Both the position numbers and the translations under genes were made by a program. From Brachyhypopomus gauderio (Eukaryota; Chordata; Actinopteri; Gymnotiformes; Hypopomidae), in the NCBI RefSeq assembly GCF_052324685.1, contig NC_135212.1, positions 49,563,898 to 49,627,897 of the forward strand: 64,000 bases of DNA. The letters are read 5' to 3'. Below the pieces are notes generated by a model. It made no database searches. It was given only the letters and a program-made list of their open reading frames with translations, and was not told the DNA's origin. Position 1 is the first letter of the stretch; the number at the start of each line of letters is the position of its first letter. This document shows positions 29,813 to 42,800 of this stretch, one piece after another.

Positions 29813-32800
29813 GTTTGTGGTTGTGTGTCGATAGCAATTTCAAAGAAGCAAGCACTTTCACAACACAAAAGCAGGCTTGTCTGACTTGTGGGTCCTGCAC
29901 TTACATCAGGAGACACGATTGTCAGAAATTAAAAAAAGCAACACCGACGAAGGTGGGATTCGAACCCACGCGTGCAAAGCACAATGGATTAGCAGTCCAT
30001 CGCCTTAACGTCTCGGCCACCTCGTCGTTTGTGGTTGTGTGTCGATAGCAATTTCAAAGAAGCAAGCACTTTCACAGCACAAAAGAAGGCCTTTCTGACT
30101 TGTGGGTCCTGTAGTTACAGCAGGAGACACGATTGTCAGAAATTAAAGAAAGCAACACCGACGAAGGTGGGATTCGAACCCACAAGTGCTATGCATAATG
30201 GATTAGCAGTCCATCGCCTTACCCTCTCGGCCACCTTGTCGTTTGTGGTTGTGTGTCGATTGCGATTTCAAAGATGCAAACACTTTCACAGCACAAAAGA
30301 AGGCTTATCTGACTTGTGGGTCCTGCACTTACACCAGGAGACACGATTGTCAGAAATTAAAGAAAGCAACACCGACGAAGGTGGGATTCGAACCCACGCG
30401 TGCTATGCACAATGGATTAGCAGTCCATCGCCTTAACCTCTCGGCCACCTCGTCGTGTGTGGTTGTGTGTCGATAGCAATTTCAAAGAAGCAAACACTTT
30501 CACAGCACAAAAGAAGGCTTTTCTGACTTGTGGGTCCTGTAGTTACAGCAGGAGACACGATTGTCAGAAATTAAAGAAAGCAACACCGACGAAGGTGGGA
30601 TTCGAACACACACGTGCTATGCATAATGGATTAGCAGTCCATCGCCTTAATCTATCGGCCACCTTGTCGTTTGTGCTTGTGTGTCGATTGCGATTTCAAA
30701 GATGCAAACACTTTCACAGCACAAAAGCAGCCGTATATGACTTGTGGGTCCTGCACTTACAACAGGAGACACGATTGTCAGAAATTAAAGAAAGCAACAC
30801 CGACAAAGGTGGGATTCTAACCCACGCGTGCTATGCACAATGGATTAGCAGTCCATCCCCTTAACCTCTCGGCCACCTCGTCGTTTGTGGTTGTGTGTCG
30901 ATTGCGATTTCAAAGATGCAAACACTTTCACAGCACAAAAGGAGGCTTATCTGACTTGTGGGTCCAGCACTTATATCAGGAGACACGATTGTCAGAAATT
31001 AAAGAAAGCAACACCGACGAAGGTGGGATTCGAACCCACGCGTGCTATGCACAATGGATTAGCAGTCCATCGCCTTAACCTCTCGGCCACCTCGTCAATT
31101 ACAGTTGTGTGTCGATTGCGATTTCAAAGATGCAAACACTTTCACAGCACAAAAGCAGCCGTATATGACTTGTGGGTACTGCACTTACACCAGGAGACAC
31201 GATTGTCAGAAATTAAAGAAAGCAACACCGACGAAGGTGGGATTCGAACCCACGCGTGCTATGCATAATGGATTAGCAGTCCATCTCCTTAACCTCTCGG
31301 CCACCTCGTCAATCACGGTTGTGTGTCGATTGCGATTTCAAAGATGCAAAGACTTTCACAGCACAAAAGGAGGCTTGTCTGACTTGTGGGTCCTGCACTT
31401 ACATCAGGAGACACGATTGTCAGAAATTTAAAAAAGCAACACCGACGAAGGTGGGATTCGAACCCACGCGAGCTATGCAAAATGGATAAGCAGTCCATCA
31501 CCTTAACCTCTAGGCCACCTCGTCGTTTGTGGTTGTGTGTCGATAGCAATTTCAAAGAAGCAAACACTTTCACAGCACAAAAGAAGGCTTTTTTGACTTG
31601 TGGGTCCTGCACTTACATCAGGAGACACGATTGTCAGAAATTTAAAAAAGCAACACCGACGAAGGTGGGATTCGAACCCACGCGTGCTATGCAAAATTGA
31701 TTAGCAGTCCATCACCTTAACCTCTAGGCCACCTCGTCGTTTGTGGTTGTTTGTCGATTGCGATTTCAAAGATACAAACACTTTCACAGCACAAAAGAAG
31801 GCTTATCTGACTTGTGGGTCCTGCACTTACACCAGGAGACACGATTGTCAGAAATTAAAGAAAGCAACACCGACGAAGGTGGGATTCTAACCCACGCGTG
31901 CTATGCACAATGGATTAGCAGTCCATCGCCTTAACCTCTCGGCCACCTCGTCAATTACGGTTGTGTGTCGATTGCGATTTCAAAGATGCAAATACTTTCA
32001 CAGCACAAAAGGAGGCGTATCTGACTTGTGGGTCCTGCACTTATATCAGGAGACACGATGGTCAGAAATTAAAGAAAGCAACACCGACGAAGGTGGGATT
32101 CGAACCCACGCGTGCTATGCACTATGGATTAGCAGTCCAACGCCTTAACCTCTCGGCCACCTCGTCGTTTGTGGTTGTGTGTCGATAGCAATTTCAAAGA
32201 AGCAAACACTTTCACAGCACAAAAGAAGGCTTTTCTGACTTGTGGGTCCTGTAGTTACAGCAGGAGACACGATTGTCAGAAATTAAAGAAAGCAACACCG
32301 ACGGAGGTGGGATTCGAACACACACGTGCTATGCATAATGGATTAGCAGTCCATCGCCTTAATCTATCGGCCACCTTGTCGTTTGTGCTTGTGTGTCGAT
32401 TGCGATTTCAAAGATGCAAACACTTTCACAGCACAAAAGCAGCCGTATATGACTTGTGGGTCCTGCACTTACAACAGGAGACACGATTGTCAGAAATTAA
32501 AGAAAGCAACACCGACGAAGGTGGGATTCGAACCCACGCATGCTATGCACAATGGATTAGCAGTCCATCGCCTTAACCTCTCGGCCACCTCATTGTTTGT
32601 GGTGGTGTGTCGATTGCGATTTCAAAGATGCAAACACTTTCACAGCACAAAAGGAGGCTTATCTGACTTGTGGGTCCTGCTCTTATATCAGGAGACACGA
32701 TTGTCAGAAATTAAAGAAAGCAACACCGACGAAGGTGGGATTCGAACCCACGCGTGCTATGCACAAGGGATTAGCAGTCCATCGCCTTAACCTCTCGGCC

Positions 32801-33236
32801 ACCTCGTCAATTACAGTTGTGTGTCGATTGCGATTTCAAAGATGCAAACACTTTCACAGCACAAAAGGAGGCTTATCTGACTTGTGGGTCCTGCACTTAC
32901 TTCAGGAGACACGATTGTCAGAAATTAAAGAAAACAACACCGACAAATGTGGTATTCAAACCCACGCGTGCAAAGCACAATGGATTAGCAGTCCATCGCC
33001 TTAACCTCTTGGCTACCTCGTCGCTTGCGGTTTTGTGTCGATTGTGATTTCAAAGATGCAAACACTTTCACAGCACAAAAGCAGCCGTATCTGACTTGTG
33101 GGTCCTGCACTTACACCAGGAGACACGATTGTCAGAAATTAAAAAAAGCAACACCGACGAAGGTGGGATTCGAACACACGCGTGCTATGCACAATGGATA
33201 AGCAGTCCATCGCCTTAACCTCTCGGCCACCTCGTC

Positions 33237-36200
33237 AATTACGGTTGTGTGTCGATTGCGATTTCAAAGATGCAAACACTTTCACAACACAAAAGCAGGC
33301 TTGTCTGACTTGTGGGTCCTGCACTTACATCAGGAGACACGATTGTCAGAAATTAAAGAAAGCAACACCGACGAAGGTGGGATTCGAACCCACGCGTGCA
33401 AAGCACAATGGATTAGCAGTCCATCGCCTTAACCTCTCGGCCACCTTGTCAATCACGGTTGTGTGTCGATTGCGATTTCAAAGATGCAAACACTTTCACA
33501 GCACAAAAGGAGGCTTGTCTGACTTGTGGGTCCTGCACTTACATCAGGAGACACGATTGTCAGAAATTTAAAAAAGCAACACCGACGAAGGTGGGATTCG
33601 AACCCACGCGAGCTATGCAAAATGGATAAGCAGTCCATCACCTTAACCTCTAGGCCACCTCGTCGTTTGTGGTTGTGTGTCGATAGCAATTTCAAAGAAG
33701 CAAACACTTTCACAGCACAAAAGAAGGCTTTTTTGACTTGTGGGTCCTGCACTTACATCAGGAGACACGATTGTCAGAAATTTAAAAAAGCAACACCGAC
33801 GAAGGTGGGATTCGAACCCACGCGTGCTATGCAAAATTGATTAGCAGTCCATCACCTTAACCTCTAGGCCACCTCGTCGTTTGTGGTTGTTTGTCGATTG
33901 CGATTTCAAAGATGCAAACACTTTCACAGCACAAAAGAAGGCTTATCTGACTTGTGGGTCCTGCACTTACACCAGGAGACACGATTGTCAGAAATTAAAG
34001 AAAGCAACACCGACGAAGGTGGGATTCTAACCCACGCGTGCTATGCACAATGGATTAGCAGTCCATCGCCTTAACCTCTCGGCCACCTCGTCAATTACGG
34101 TTGTGTGTCGATTGCGATTTCAAAGATGCAAATACTTTCACAGCACAAAAGGAGGCGTATCTGACTTGTGGGTCCTGCACTTATATCAGGAGACACGATG
34201 GTCAGAAATTAAAGAAAGCAACACCGACGAAGGTGGGATTCGAACCCACGCGTGCTATGCACAATGGATTAGCAGTCCATCGCCTTAACCTCTCGGCCAC
34301 CTCGTCGTTTGTGGTTGTGTGTCGATAGCAATTTCAAAGAAGCAAACACTTTCACAGCACAAAAGAAGGCTTTTCTGACTTGTGGGTCCTGTAGTTACAG
34401 CAGGAGACACGATTGTCAGAAATTAAAGAAAGCAACACCGACGGAGGTGGGATTCGAACACACACGTGCTATGCATAATGGATTAGCAGTCCATCGCCTT
34501 AATCTATCGGCCACCTTGTCGTTTGTGCTTGTGTGTCGATTGCGATTTCAAAGATGCAAACACTTTCACAGCACAAAAGCAGCCGTATATGACTTGTGGG
34601 TCCTGCACTTACAACAGGAGACACGATTGTCAGAAATTAAAGAAAGCAACACCGACGAAGGTGGGATTCGAACCCACGCATGCTATGCACAATGGATTAG
34701 CAGTCCATCGCCTTAACCTCTCGGCCACCTCGTTGTTTGTGGTGGTGTGTTGATTGCGATTTCAAAGATGCAAACACTTTCACAGCACAAAAGGAGGCTT
34801 GTCTGACTTGTGGGTCCTGCACTTACATCAGGAGACACGATTGTCAGAAATTAAAAAAAGCAACACCGACGAAGGTGGGATTCGAACACACGCGTGCTAT
34901 GCACAATGGATTAGCAGTCCATCGCCTTAACCTCTCGGCCACCTCGTCGTGTGTGGTTGTGTGTCGATAGCAATTTCAAAGAAGCAAACACTTTCACAGC
35001 ACAAAAGAAGGCTTTTCTGACTTGTGGGTCCTGTAGTTACAGCAGGAGACACAATTGTCAGAAATTAAAGAAAGCAACACCGACGAAGGTGGGATTCGAA
35101 CACACACGTGCTATGCATAATGGATTAGCAGTCCATCGCCTTAATCTATCGGCCACCTTGTCGTTTGTGCTTGTGTGTCGATTGCGATTTCAAAGATGCA
35201 AACACTTTCACAGCACAAAAGCAGCCGTATATGACTTGTGGGTCCTGCACTTACAACAGGAGACACGATTGTCAGAAATTAAAGAAAGCAACACCGACGA
35301 AGGTGGGATTCTAATCCACGCGTGCTATGCACAATGGATTAGCAGTCCATCCCCTTAACCTCTCGGCCACCTCGTCGTTTGTGGTTGTGTGTCAATTGCG
35401 ATTTCAAAGATGCAAACACTTTCACAGCACAAAAGGAGGCTTATCTGACTTGTGGGTCCTGCACTTATATCAGGAGACACGATTGTCAGAAATTAAAGAA
35501 AGCAACACCGACGAAGGTGGGATTCGAACCCACGCGTGCTATGCACAATGGATTAGCAGTCCATCGCCTTAACCTCTCGGCCACCTCGTCGTTTGTGGTT
35601 GTGTGTCGATAGCAATTTCAAAGAAGCAAACACTTTCACAGCACAAAAGCAGCCGTATATGACTTGTTGGTCCTGCACTTACAAGAGGAGACACGATTGT
35701 CAGAAATTAAAGAAAGCAACACCGACGAAGGTGGGATTCGAACCCACGCGTGCTATGCACAATGGATTAGCAGTCCATCCCCTTAACCTCTTGGCCACCT
35801 CGTCGTTTGTGGTTGTGTGTCGATTGCGATTTCAAAGATGCAAACACTTTCACAGCACAAAAGGAGGCTTATCTGACTTGTGGGTCCTGCACTTATATCA
35901 GGAGACACGATTGTCAGAAATTAAAGAAAGCAACACCGACGAAGGTGGGATTCAAACCCACGCGTGCTATGCACAATGGATTAGCAGTCCATCGCCTTAA
36001 CCTCTCTGCCACCTCGTCAATTACAGTTGTGTGTCGATTGCGATTTCAAAGATGCAAACACTTTCACAGCACAAAAGGAGGCTTATCTGACTTGTGGGTC
36101 CTGCACTTATATCAGGAGACACGATTGTCAGAAATTAAAGAAAGCAACACCGACGAAGGTGGGATTCGAACCCACGCGTGCTATGCACAATGGATTAGCA

Positions 36201-39200
36201 GTCCATCGCCTTAACCTCTCGGCCACCTCGTCAATTACAGTTGTGTGTCGATTGCGATTTCAAAGATGCAAACACTATCACAGCACAAAAGGAGGCTTAT
36301 CTGACTTGTGGGTCCTGCACTTATATCAGGAGACACGATTGTCAGAAATTAAAGAAAGCAACACCGACGAAGGTGGGATTCGAACCCACGCGTGCTATGC
36401 ACAATGGATTAGCAGTCCATCGCCTTAACCTCTCGGCCACCTCGTCAATTACAGTTGTGAGTCGATTGCGATTTCAAAGATGCAAACACTTTCACAGCAC
36501 AAAAGGAGGCTTATCTGACTTGTGGGTCCTGCACTTACTTCAGGAGACAAGATTGTCAGAAATTAAAGAAAACAACACCGACGAATGTGGTATTCAAACC
36601 CACGCGTGCAAAGCACAATGGATTAGCAGTCCATCGCCTTAACCTCTTGGCTACCTCGTCGCTTGTGGTTTTGTGTCGATTGCGATTTCAAAGATGCAAA
36701 CACTTTCACAGCACAAAAGCAGCCGAATCTGACTTGTGGGTCCTGCACTTACACCAGGAGACACGATTGTCAGAAATTAAAAAAAGCAACACCGACGAAG
36801 GTGGGATTCAAACACACGCGTGCTATGCACAATGGATTAGCAGTCCATCGCCTTAACCTCTCGGCCACCTCGTCAATTATGGTTGTGTGTCGATTGCGAT
36901 TTCAAAGATGCAAACACTTTCACAACACAAAAGCAGGCTTGTCTGACTTGTGGGTCCTGCACTTACATCAGGAGACACGATTGTCAGAAATTAAAAAAAG
37001 CAACACCGACGAAGGTGGGACTCGAACCCACGCGTGCAAAGCACAATGGTTAAGCAGTCCATCGCCTTAACCTCTCGGCCACCTCGTCAATTACAGTTGT
37101 GTGTCGATTGCGATTTCAAAGATGCAAACACTATCACAGCACAAAAGGAGGCTTATCTGACTTGTGGGTCCTGCACTTATATCAGGAGACACGATTGTCA
37201 GAAATTAAAGAAAGCAACACCGACGAAGGTGGGATTCGAACCCACGCGTGCTATGCACAATGGATTAGCAGTCCATCGCCTTAACCTCTCGGCCACCTCG
37301 TCAATTACAGTTGTGAGTCGATTGCGATTTCAAAGATGCAAACACTTTCACAGCACAAAAGGAGGCTTATCTGACTTGTGGGTCCTGCACTTACTTCAGG
37401 AGACAAGATTGTCAGAAATTAAAGAAAACAACACCGACGAATGTGGTATTCAAACCCACGCGTGCAAAGCACAATGGATTAGCAGTCCATCGCCTTAACC
37501 TCTTGGCTACCTCGTCGCTTGTGGTTTTGTGTCGATTGCGATTTCAAAGATGCAAACACTTTCACAGCACAAAAGCAGCCGAATCTGACTTGTGGGTCCT
37601 GCACTTACACCAGGAGACACGATTGTCAGAAATTAAAAAAAGCAACACCGACGAAGGTGGGATTCAAACACACGCGTGCTATGCACAATGGATTAGCAGT
37701 CCATCGCCTTAACCTCTCGGCCACCTCGTCAATTATGGTTGTGTGTCGATTGCGATTTCAAAGATGCAAACACTTTCACAACACAAAAGCAGGCTTGTCT
37801 GACTTGTGGGTCCTGCACTTACATCAGGAGACACGATTGTCAGAAATTAAAAAAAGCAACACCGACGAAGGTGGGACTCGAACCCACGCGTGCAAAGCAC
37901 AATGGATTAGCAGTCCATCGCCTTAACCTCTCGGCCACCTCGTCAATTATGGTTGTGTGTCGATTGTGATTTCAAAGATGCAAACACTTTCACAGCACAA
38001 AAGCAGGCTTGTCTGACTTGTGGGTCCTGCACTTACATCAGGAGACACGATTGTCAGAAATTAAAAAAAGCAACACCGACGAAGGTGGGATTCGAACCCA
38101 CGCGTGCAAAGCACAATGGATTAGCAGTCCATCGCCTTAACCTCTCGGCCACCTCGTCGTTTGTGGTTGTGTGTCGATAGCAATTTCAAAGAAGCAAGCA
38201 CTTTCACAACACAAAAGCAGGCTTGTCTGACTTGTGGGTCCTGCACTTACATCAGGAGACACGATTGTCAGAAATTAAAAAAAGCAACACCGACGAAGGT
38301 GGGATTCGAACCCACGCGTGCAAAGCACAATGGATTAGCAGTCCATCGCCTTAACGTCTCGGCCACCTCGTCGTTTGTGGTTGTGTGTCGATAGCAATTT
38401 CAAAGAAGCAAGCACTTTCACAGCACAAAAGAAGGCCTTTCTGACTTGTGGGTCCTGTAGTTACAGCAGGAGACACGATTGTCAGAAATTAAAGAAAGCA
38501 ACACCGACGAAGGTGGGATTCGAACCCACAAGTGCTATGCATAATGGATTAGCAGTCCATCGCCTTACCCTCTCGGCCACCTTGTCGTTTGTGGTTGTGT
38601 GTCGATTGCGATTTCAAAGATGCAAACACTTTCACAGCACAAAAGAAGGCTTATCTGACTTGTGGGTCCTGCACTTACACCAGGAGACACGATTGTCAGA
38701 AATTAAAGAAAGCAACACCGACGAAGGTGGGATTCGAACCCACGCGTGCTATGCACAATGGATTAGCAGTCCATCGCCTTAACCTCTCGGCCACCTCGTC
38801 GTGTGTGGTTGTGTGTCGATAGCAATTTCAAAGAAGCAAACACTTTCACAGCACAAAAGAAGGCTTTTCTGACTTGTGGGTCCTGTAGTTACAGCAGGAG
38901 ACACGATTGTCAGAAATTAAAGAAAGCAACACCGACGAAGGTGGGATTCGAACACACACGTGCTATGCATAATGGATTAGCAGTCCATCGCCTTAATCTA
39001 TCGGCCACCTTGTCGTTTGTGCTTGTGTGTCGATTGCGATTTCAAAGATGCAAACACTTTCACAGCACAAAAGCAGCCGTATATGACTTGTGGGTCCTGC
39101 ACTTACAACAGGAGACACGATTGTCAGAAATTAAAGAAAGCAACACCGACAAAGGTGGGATTCTAACCCACGCGTGCTATGCACAATGGATTAGCAGTCC

Positions 39201-39870
39201 ATCCCCTTAACCTCTCGGCCACCTCGTCGTTTGTGGTTGTGTGTCGATTGCGATTTCAAAGATGCAAACACTTTCACAGCACAAAAGGAGGCTTATCTGA
39301 CTTGTGGGTCCTGCACTTATATCAGGAGACACGATTGTCAGAAATTAAAGAAAGCAACACCGACGAAGGTGGGATTCGAACCCACGCGTGCTATGCACAA
39401 TGGATTAGCAGTCCATCGCCTTAACCTCTCGGCCACCTCGTCGTTTGTGGTTGTGTGTCGATAGCAATTTCAAAGAAGCAAACACTTTCACAGCACAAAA
39501 GCAGCCGTATATGACTTGTTGGTCCTGCACTTACAACAGGAGACACGATTGTCAGAAATTAAAGAAAGCAACACCGACGAAGGTGGGATTCGAACCCACG
39601 CGTGCTATGCGCAATGGATTAGCAGTCCATCCCCTTAACCTCTTGGCCACCTCGTCGTTTGTGGTTGTGTGTCGATTGCGATTTCAAAGATGCAAACACT
39701 TTCACAGCACAAAAGGAGGCTTATCTGACTTGTGGGTCCTGCACTTATATCAGGAGACACGATTGTCAGAAATTAAAGAAAGCAACACCGACGAAGGTGG
39801 GATTCGAACCCAAACGGGCTATGCATAATGGATTAGCAGTCCATCGCCTTAATCTCTCGGCCACCTCGTC
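33237..39870 (-). repeat. Array segment 3d: 31 units, starts 33369-39789
   Basis: Class order: G E1 E2 N1 A B H J B' N3 A P' AF A A C JF G' A C JF G G G S A B' N2 A P K. From 33369 to about 39100 it repeats the class order and private variants seen 39 units (8,346 bp) earlier, from 25023 to about 30800. Confidence 0.88.
33239..39150. repeat. 39-unit block duplication of 24893-30800
   Basis: About 5.9 kb of collinear units at a distance of 8,346 bp, sharing rare variants such as tggttaagcag, ctctctgcc, acacaattgtc, tacaagagg and aacgtctcgg. Confidence 0.88.
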
Positions 39871-42800
39871 AATTACAGTTGTGTGTCGATTGCGATTTCA
39901 AAGATGCAAACACTTTCACAGCACAAAAGCAGCCGTATATGACTTGTGGGTACTGCACTTACAACAGGAGACACGATTGTCAGAAATTAAGGAAAGCAAC
40001 ACCGACGAAGGTGGGATTCGAACCCACGCGTGCTATGCACAATGGATTAGCAGTCCATCGCCTTAACCTCTCGGCCACCTCGTCAATTACAGTTGTGTGT
40101 CGATTGCGATTTCAAAGATGCAAACACTTTCACAGCACAAAAGGAGGCTTATCTGACTTGTGGGTCCTGCACTTACTTCAGGAGACACGATTGTCAGAAA
40201 TTAAAGAAAACAACACCGACGAATGTGGTATTCAAACCCACGCGTGCAAAGCACAATGGATTAGCAGTCCATCGCCTTAACCTCTTGGCTACCTCGTCGC
40301 TTGTGGTTTTGTGTCGATTGCGATTTCAAAGATGCAAACACTTTCACAGCACAAAAGCAGTCGTATCTGACTTGTGGGTACTGCACTTACACCAGGAGAC
40401 ACGATTGTCAGAAATTAAAGAAAGCAACACCGACGAAGGTGGGATTCGAACCCACGCGTGCTATGCATAATGGATTAGCAGTCCATCTCCTTAACCTCTC
40501 GGCCACCTCGTCAATCACGGTTGTGTGTCGATTGCGATTTCAAAGATGCAAAGACTTTCACAGCACAAAAGGAGGCTTGTCTGACTTGTGGGTCCTGCAC
40601 TTACATCAGGAGACACGATTGTCAGAAATTTAAAAAAGCAACACCGACGAAGGTGGGATTCGAACCCACGCGAGCTATGCAAAATGGATAAGCAGTCCAT
40701 CACCTTAACCTCTAGGCCACCTCGTCGTTTGTGGTTGTGTGTCGATAGCAATTTCAAAGAAGCAAACACTTTCACAGCACAAAAGAAGGCTTTTTTGACT
40801 TGTGGGTCCTGCACTTACATCAGGAGACACGATTGTCAGAAATTTAAAAAAGCAACACCGACGAAGGTGGGATTCGAACCCACGCGTGCTATGCAAAATT
40901 GATTAGCAGTCCATCACCTTAACCTCTAGGCCACCTCGTCGTTTGTGGTTGTTTGTCGATTGCGATTTCAAAGATGCAAACACTTTCACAGCACAAAAGA
41001 AGGCTTATCTGACTTGTGGGTCCTGCACTTACACCAGGAGACACGATTGTCAGAAATTAAAGAAAGCAACACCGACGAAGGTGGGATTCTAACCCACGCG
41101 TGCTATGCACAATGGATTAGCAGTCCATCGCCTTAACCTCTCGGCCACCTCGTCAATTATGGTTGTGTGTCGATTGCGATTTCAAAGATGCAAATACTTT
41201 CACAGCACAAAAGGAGGCGTATCTGACTTGTGGGTCCTGCACTTATATCAGGAGACACGATGGTCAGAAATTAAAGAAAGCAACACCGACGAAGGTGGGA
41301 TTCGAACCCACGCGTGCTATGCACTATGGATTAGCAGTCCATCGCCTTAACCTCTCGGCCACCTCGTCGTTTGTGGTTGTGTGTCGATAGCAATTTCAAA
41401 GAAGCAAACACTTTCACAGCACAAAAGAAGGCTTTTCTGACTTGTGGGTCCTGTAGTTACAGCAGGAGACACGATTGTCAGAAATTAAAGAAAGCAACAC
41501 CGACGGAGGTGGGATTCGAACACACACGTGCTATGCATAATGGATTAGCAGTCCATCGCCTTAATCTATCGGCCACCTTGTCGTTTGTGCTTGTGTGTCG
41601 ATTGCGATTTCAAAGATGCAAACACTTTCACAGCACAAAAGCAGCCGTATATGACTTGTGGGTCCTGCACTTACAACAGGAGACACGATTGTCAGAAATT
41701 AAAGAAAGCAACACCGACGAAGGTGGGATTCGAACCCACGCATGCTATGCACAATGGATTAGCAGTCCATCGCCTTAACCTCTCGGCCACCTCATTGTTT
41801 GTGGTGGTGTGTCGATTGCGATTTCAAAGATGCAAACACTTTCACAGCACAAAAGAAGGCTTTTCTGACTTGTGGGTCCTGTAGTTACAGCAGGAGACAC
41901 GATTGTCAGAAATTAAAGAAAGCAACACCGACGGAGGTGGGATTCGAACACACACGTGCTATGCATAATGGATTAGCAGTCCATCGCCTTAATCTATCGG
42001 CCACCTTGTCGTTTGTGCTTGTGTGTCGATTGCGATTTCAAAGATGCAAACACTTTCACAGCACAAAAGCAGCCGTATATGACTTGTGGGTCCTGCACTT
42101 ACAACAGGAGACACGATTGTCAGAAATTAAAGAAAGCAACACCGACGAAGGTGGGATTCGAACCCACGCATGCTATGCACAATGGATTAGCAGTCCATCG
42201 CCTTAACCTCTCGGCCACCTCATTGTTTGTGGTGGTGTGTCGATTGCGATTTCAAAGATGCAAACACTTTCACAGCACAAAAGGAGGCTTATCTGACTTG
42301 TGGGTCCTGCACTTATATCAGGAGACACGATTGTCAGAAATTAAAGAAAGCAACACCGACGAAGGTGGGATTCGAACCCACGCGTGCTATGCACAAGGGA
42401 TTAGCAGTCCATCGCCTTAACCTCTCGGCCACCTCGTCAATTACAGTTGTGTGTCGATTGCGATTTCAAAGATGCAAACACTTTCACAGCACAAAAGGAG
42501 GCTTATCTGACTTGTGGGTCCTGCACTTACTTCAGGAGACACGATTGTCAGAAATTAAAGAAAACAACACCGACAAATGTGGTATTCAAACCCACGCGTG
42601 CAAAGCACAATGGATTAGCAGTCCATTGCCTTAACCTCTTGGCTACCTCGTCGCTTGCGGTTTTGTGTCGATTGTGATTTCAAAGATGCAAACACTTTCA
42701 CAGCACAAAAGCAGCCGTATCTGACTTGTGGGTCCTGCACTTACACCAGGAGACACGATTGTCAGAAATTAAAAAAAGCAACACCGACGAAGGTGGGATT

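Larger units (their letters stand above)
28101..33236 (-). repeat. Array segment 3c: 24 units, starts 28233-33155
   Basis: Class order: C JF G' A C JF G G G S A B' N2 A D E1 E2 N1 Y B H M C' J'. It opens with part of a four-unit (856-bp) duplication and holds a run of three G units with T7 terminators at 29517, 29731 and 29945. Confidence 0.88.
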
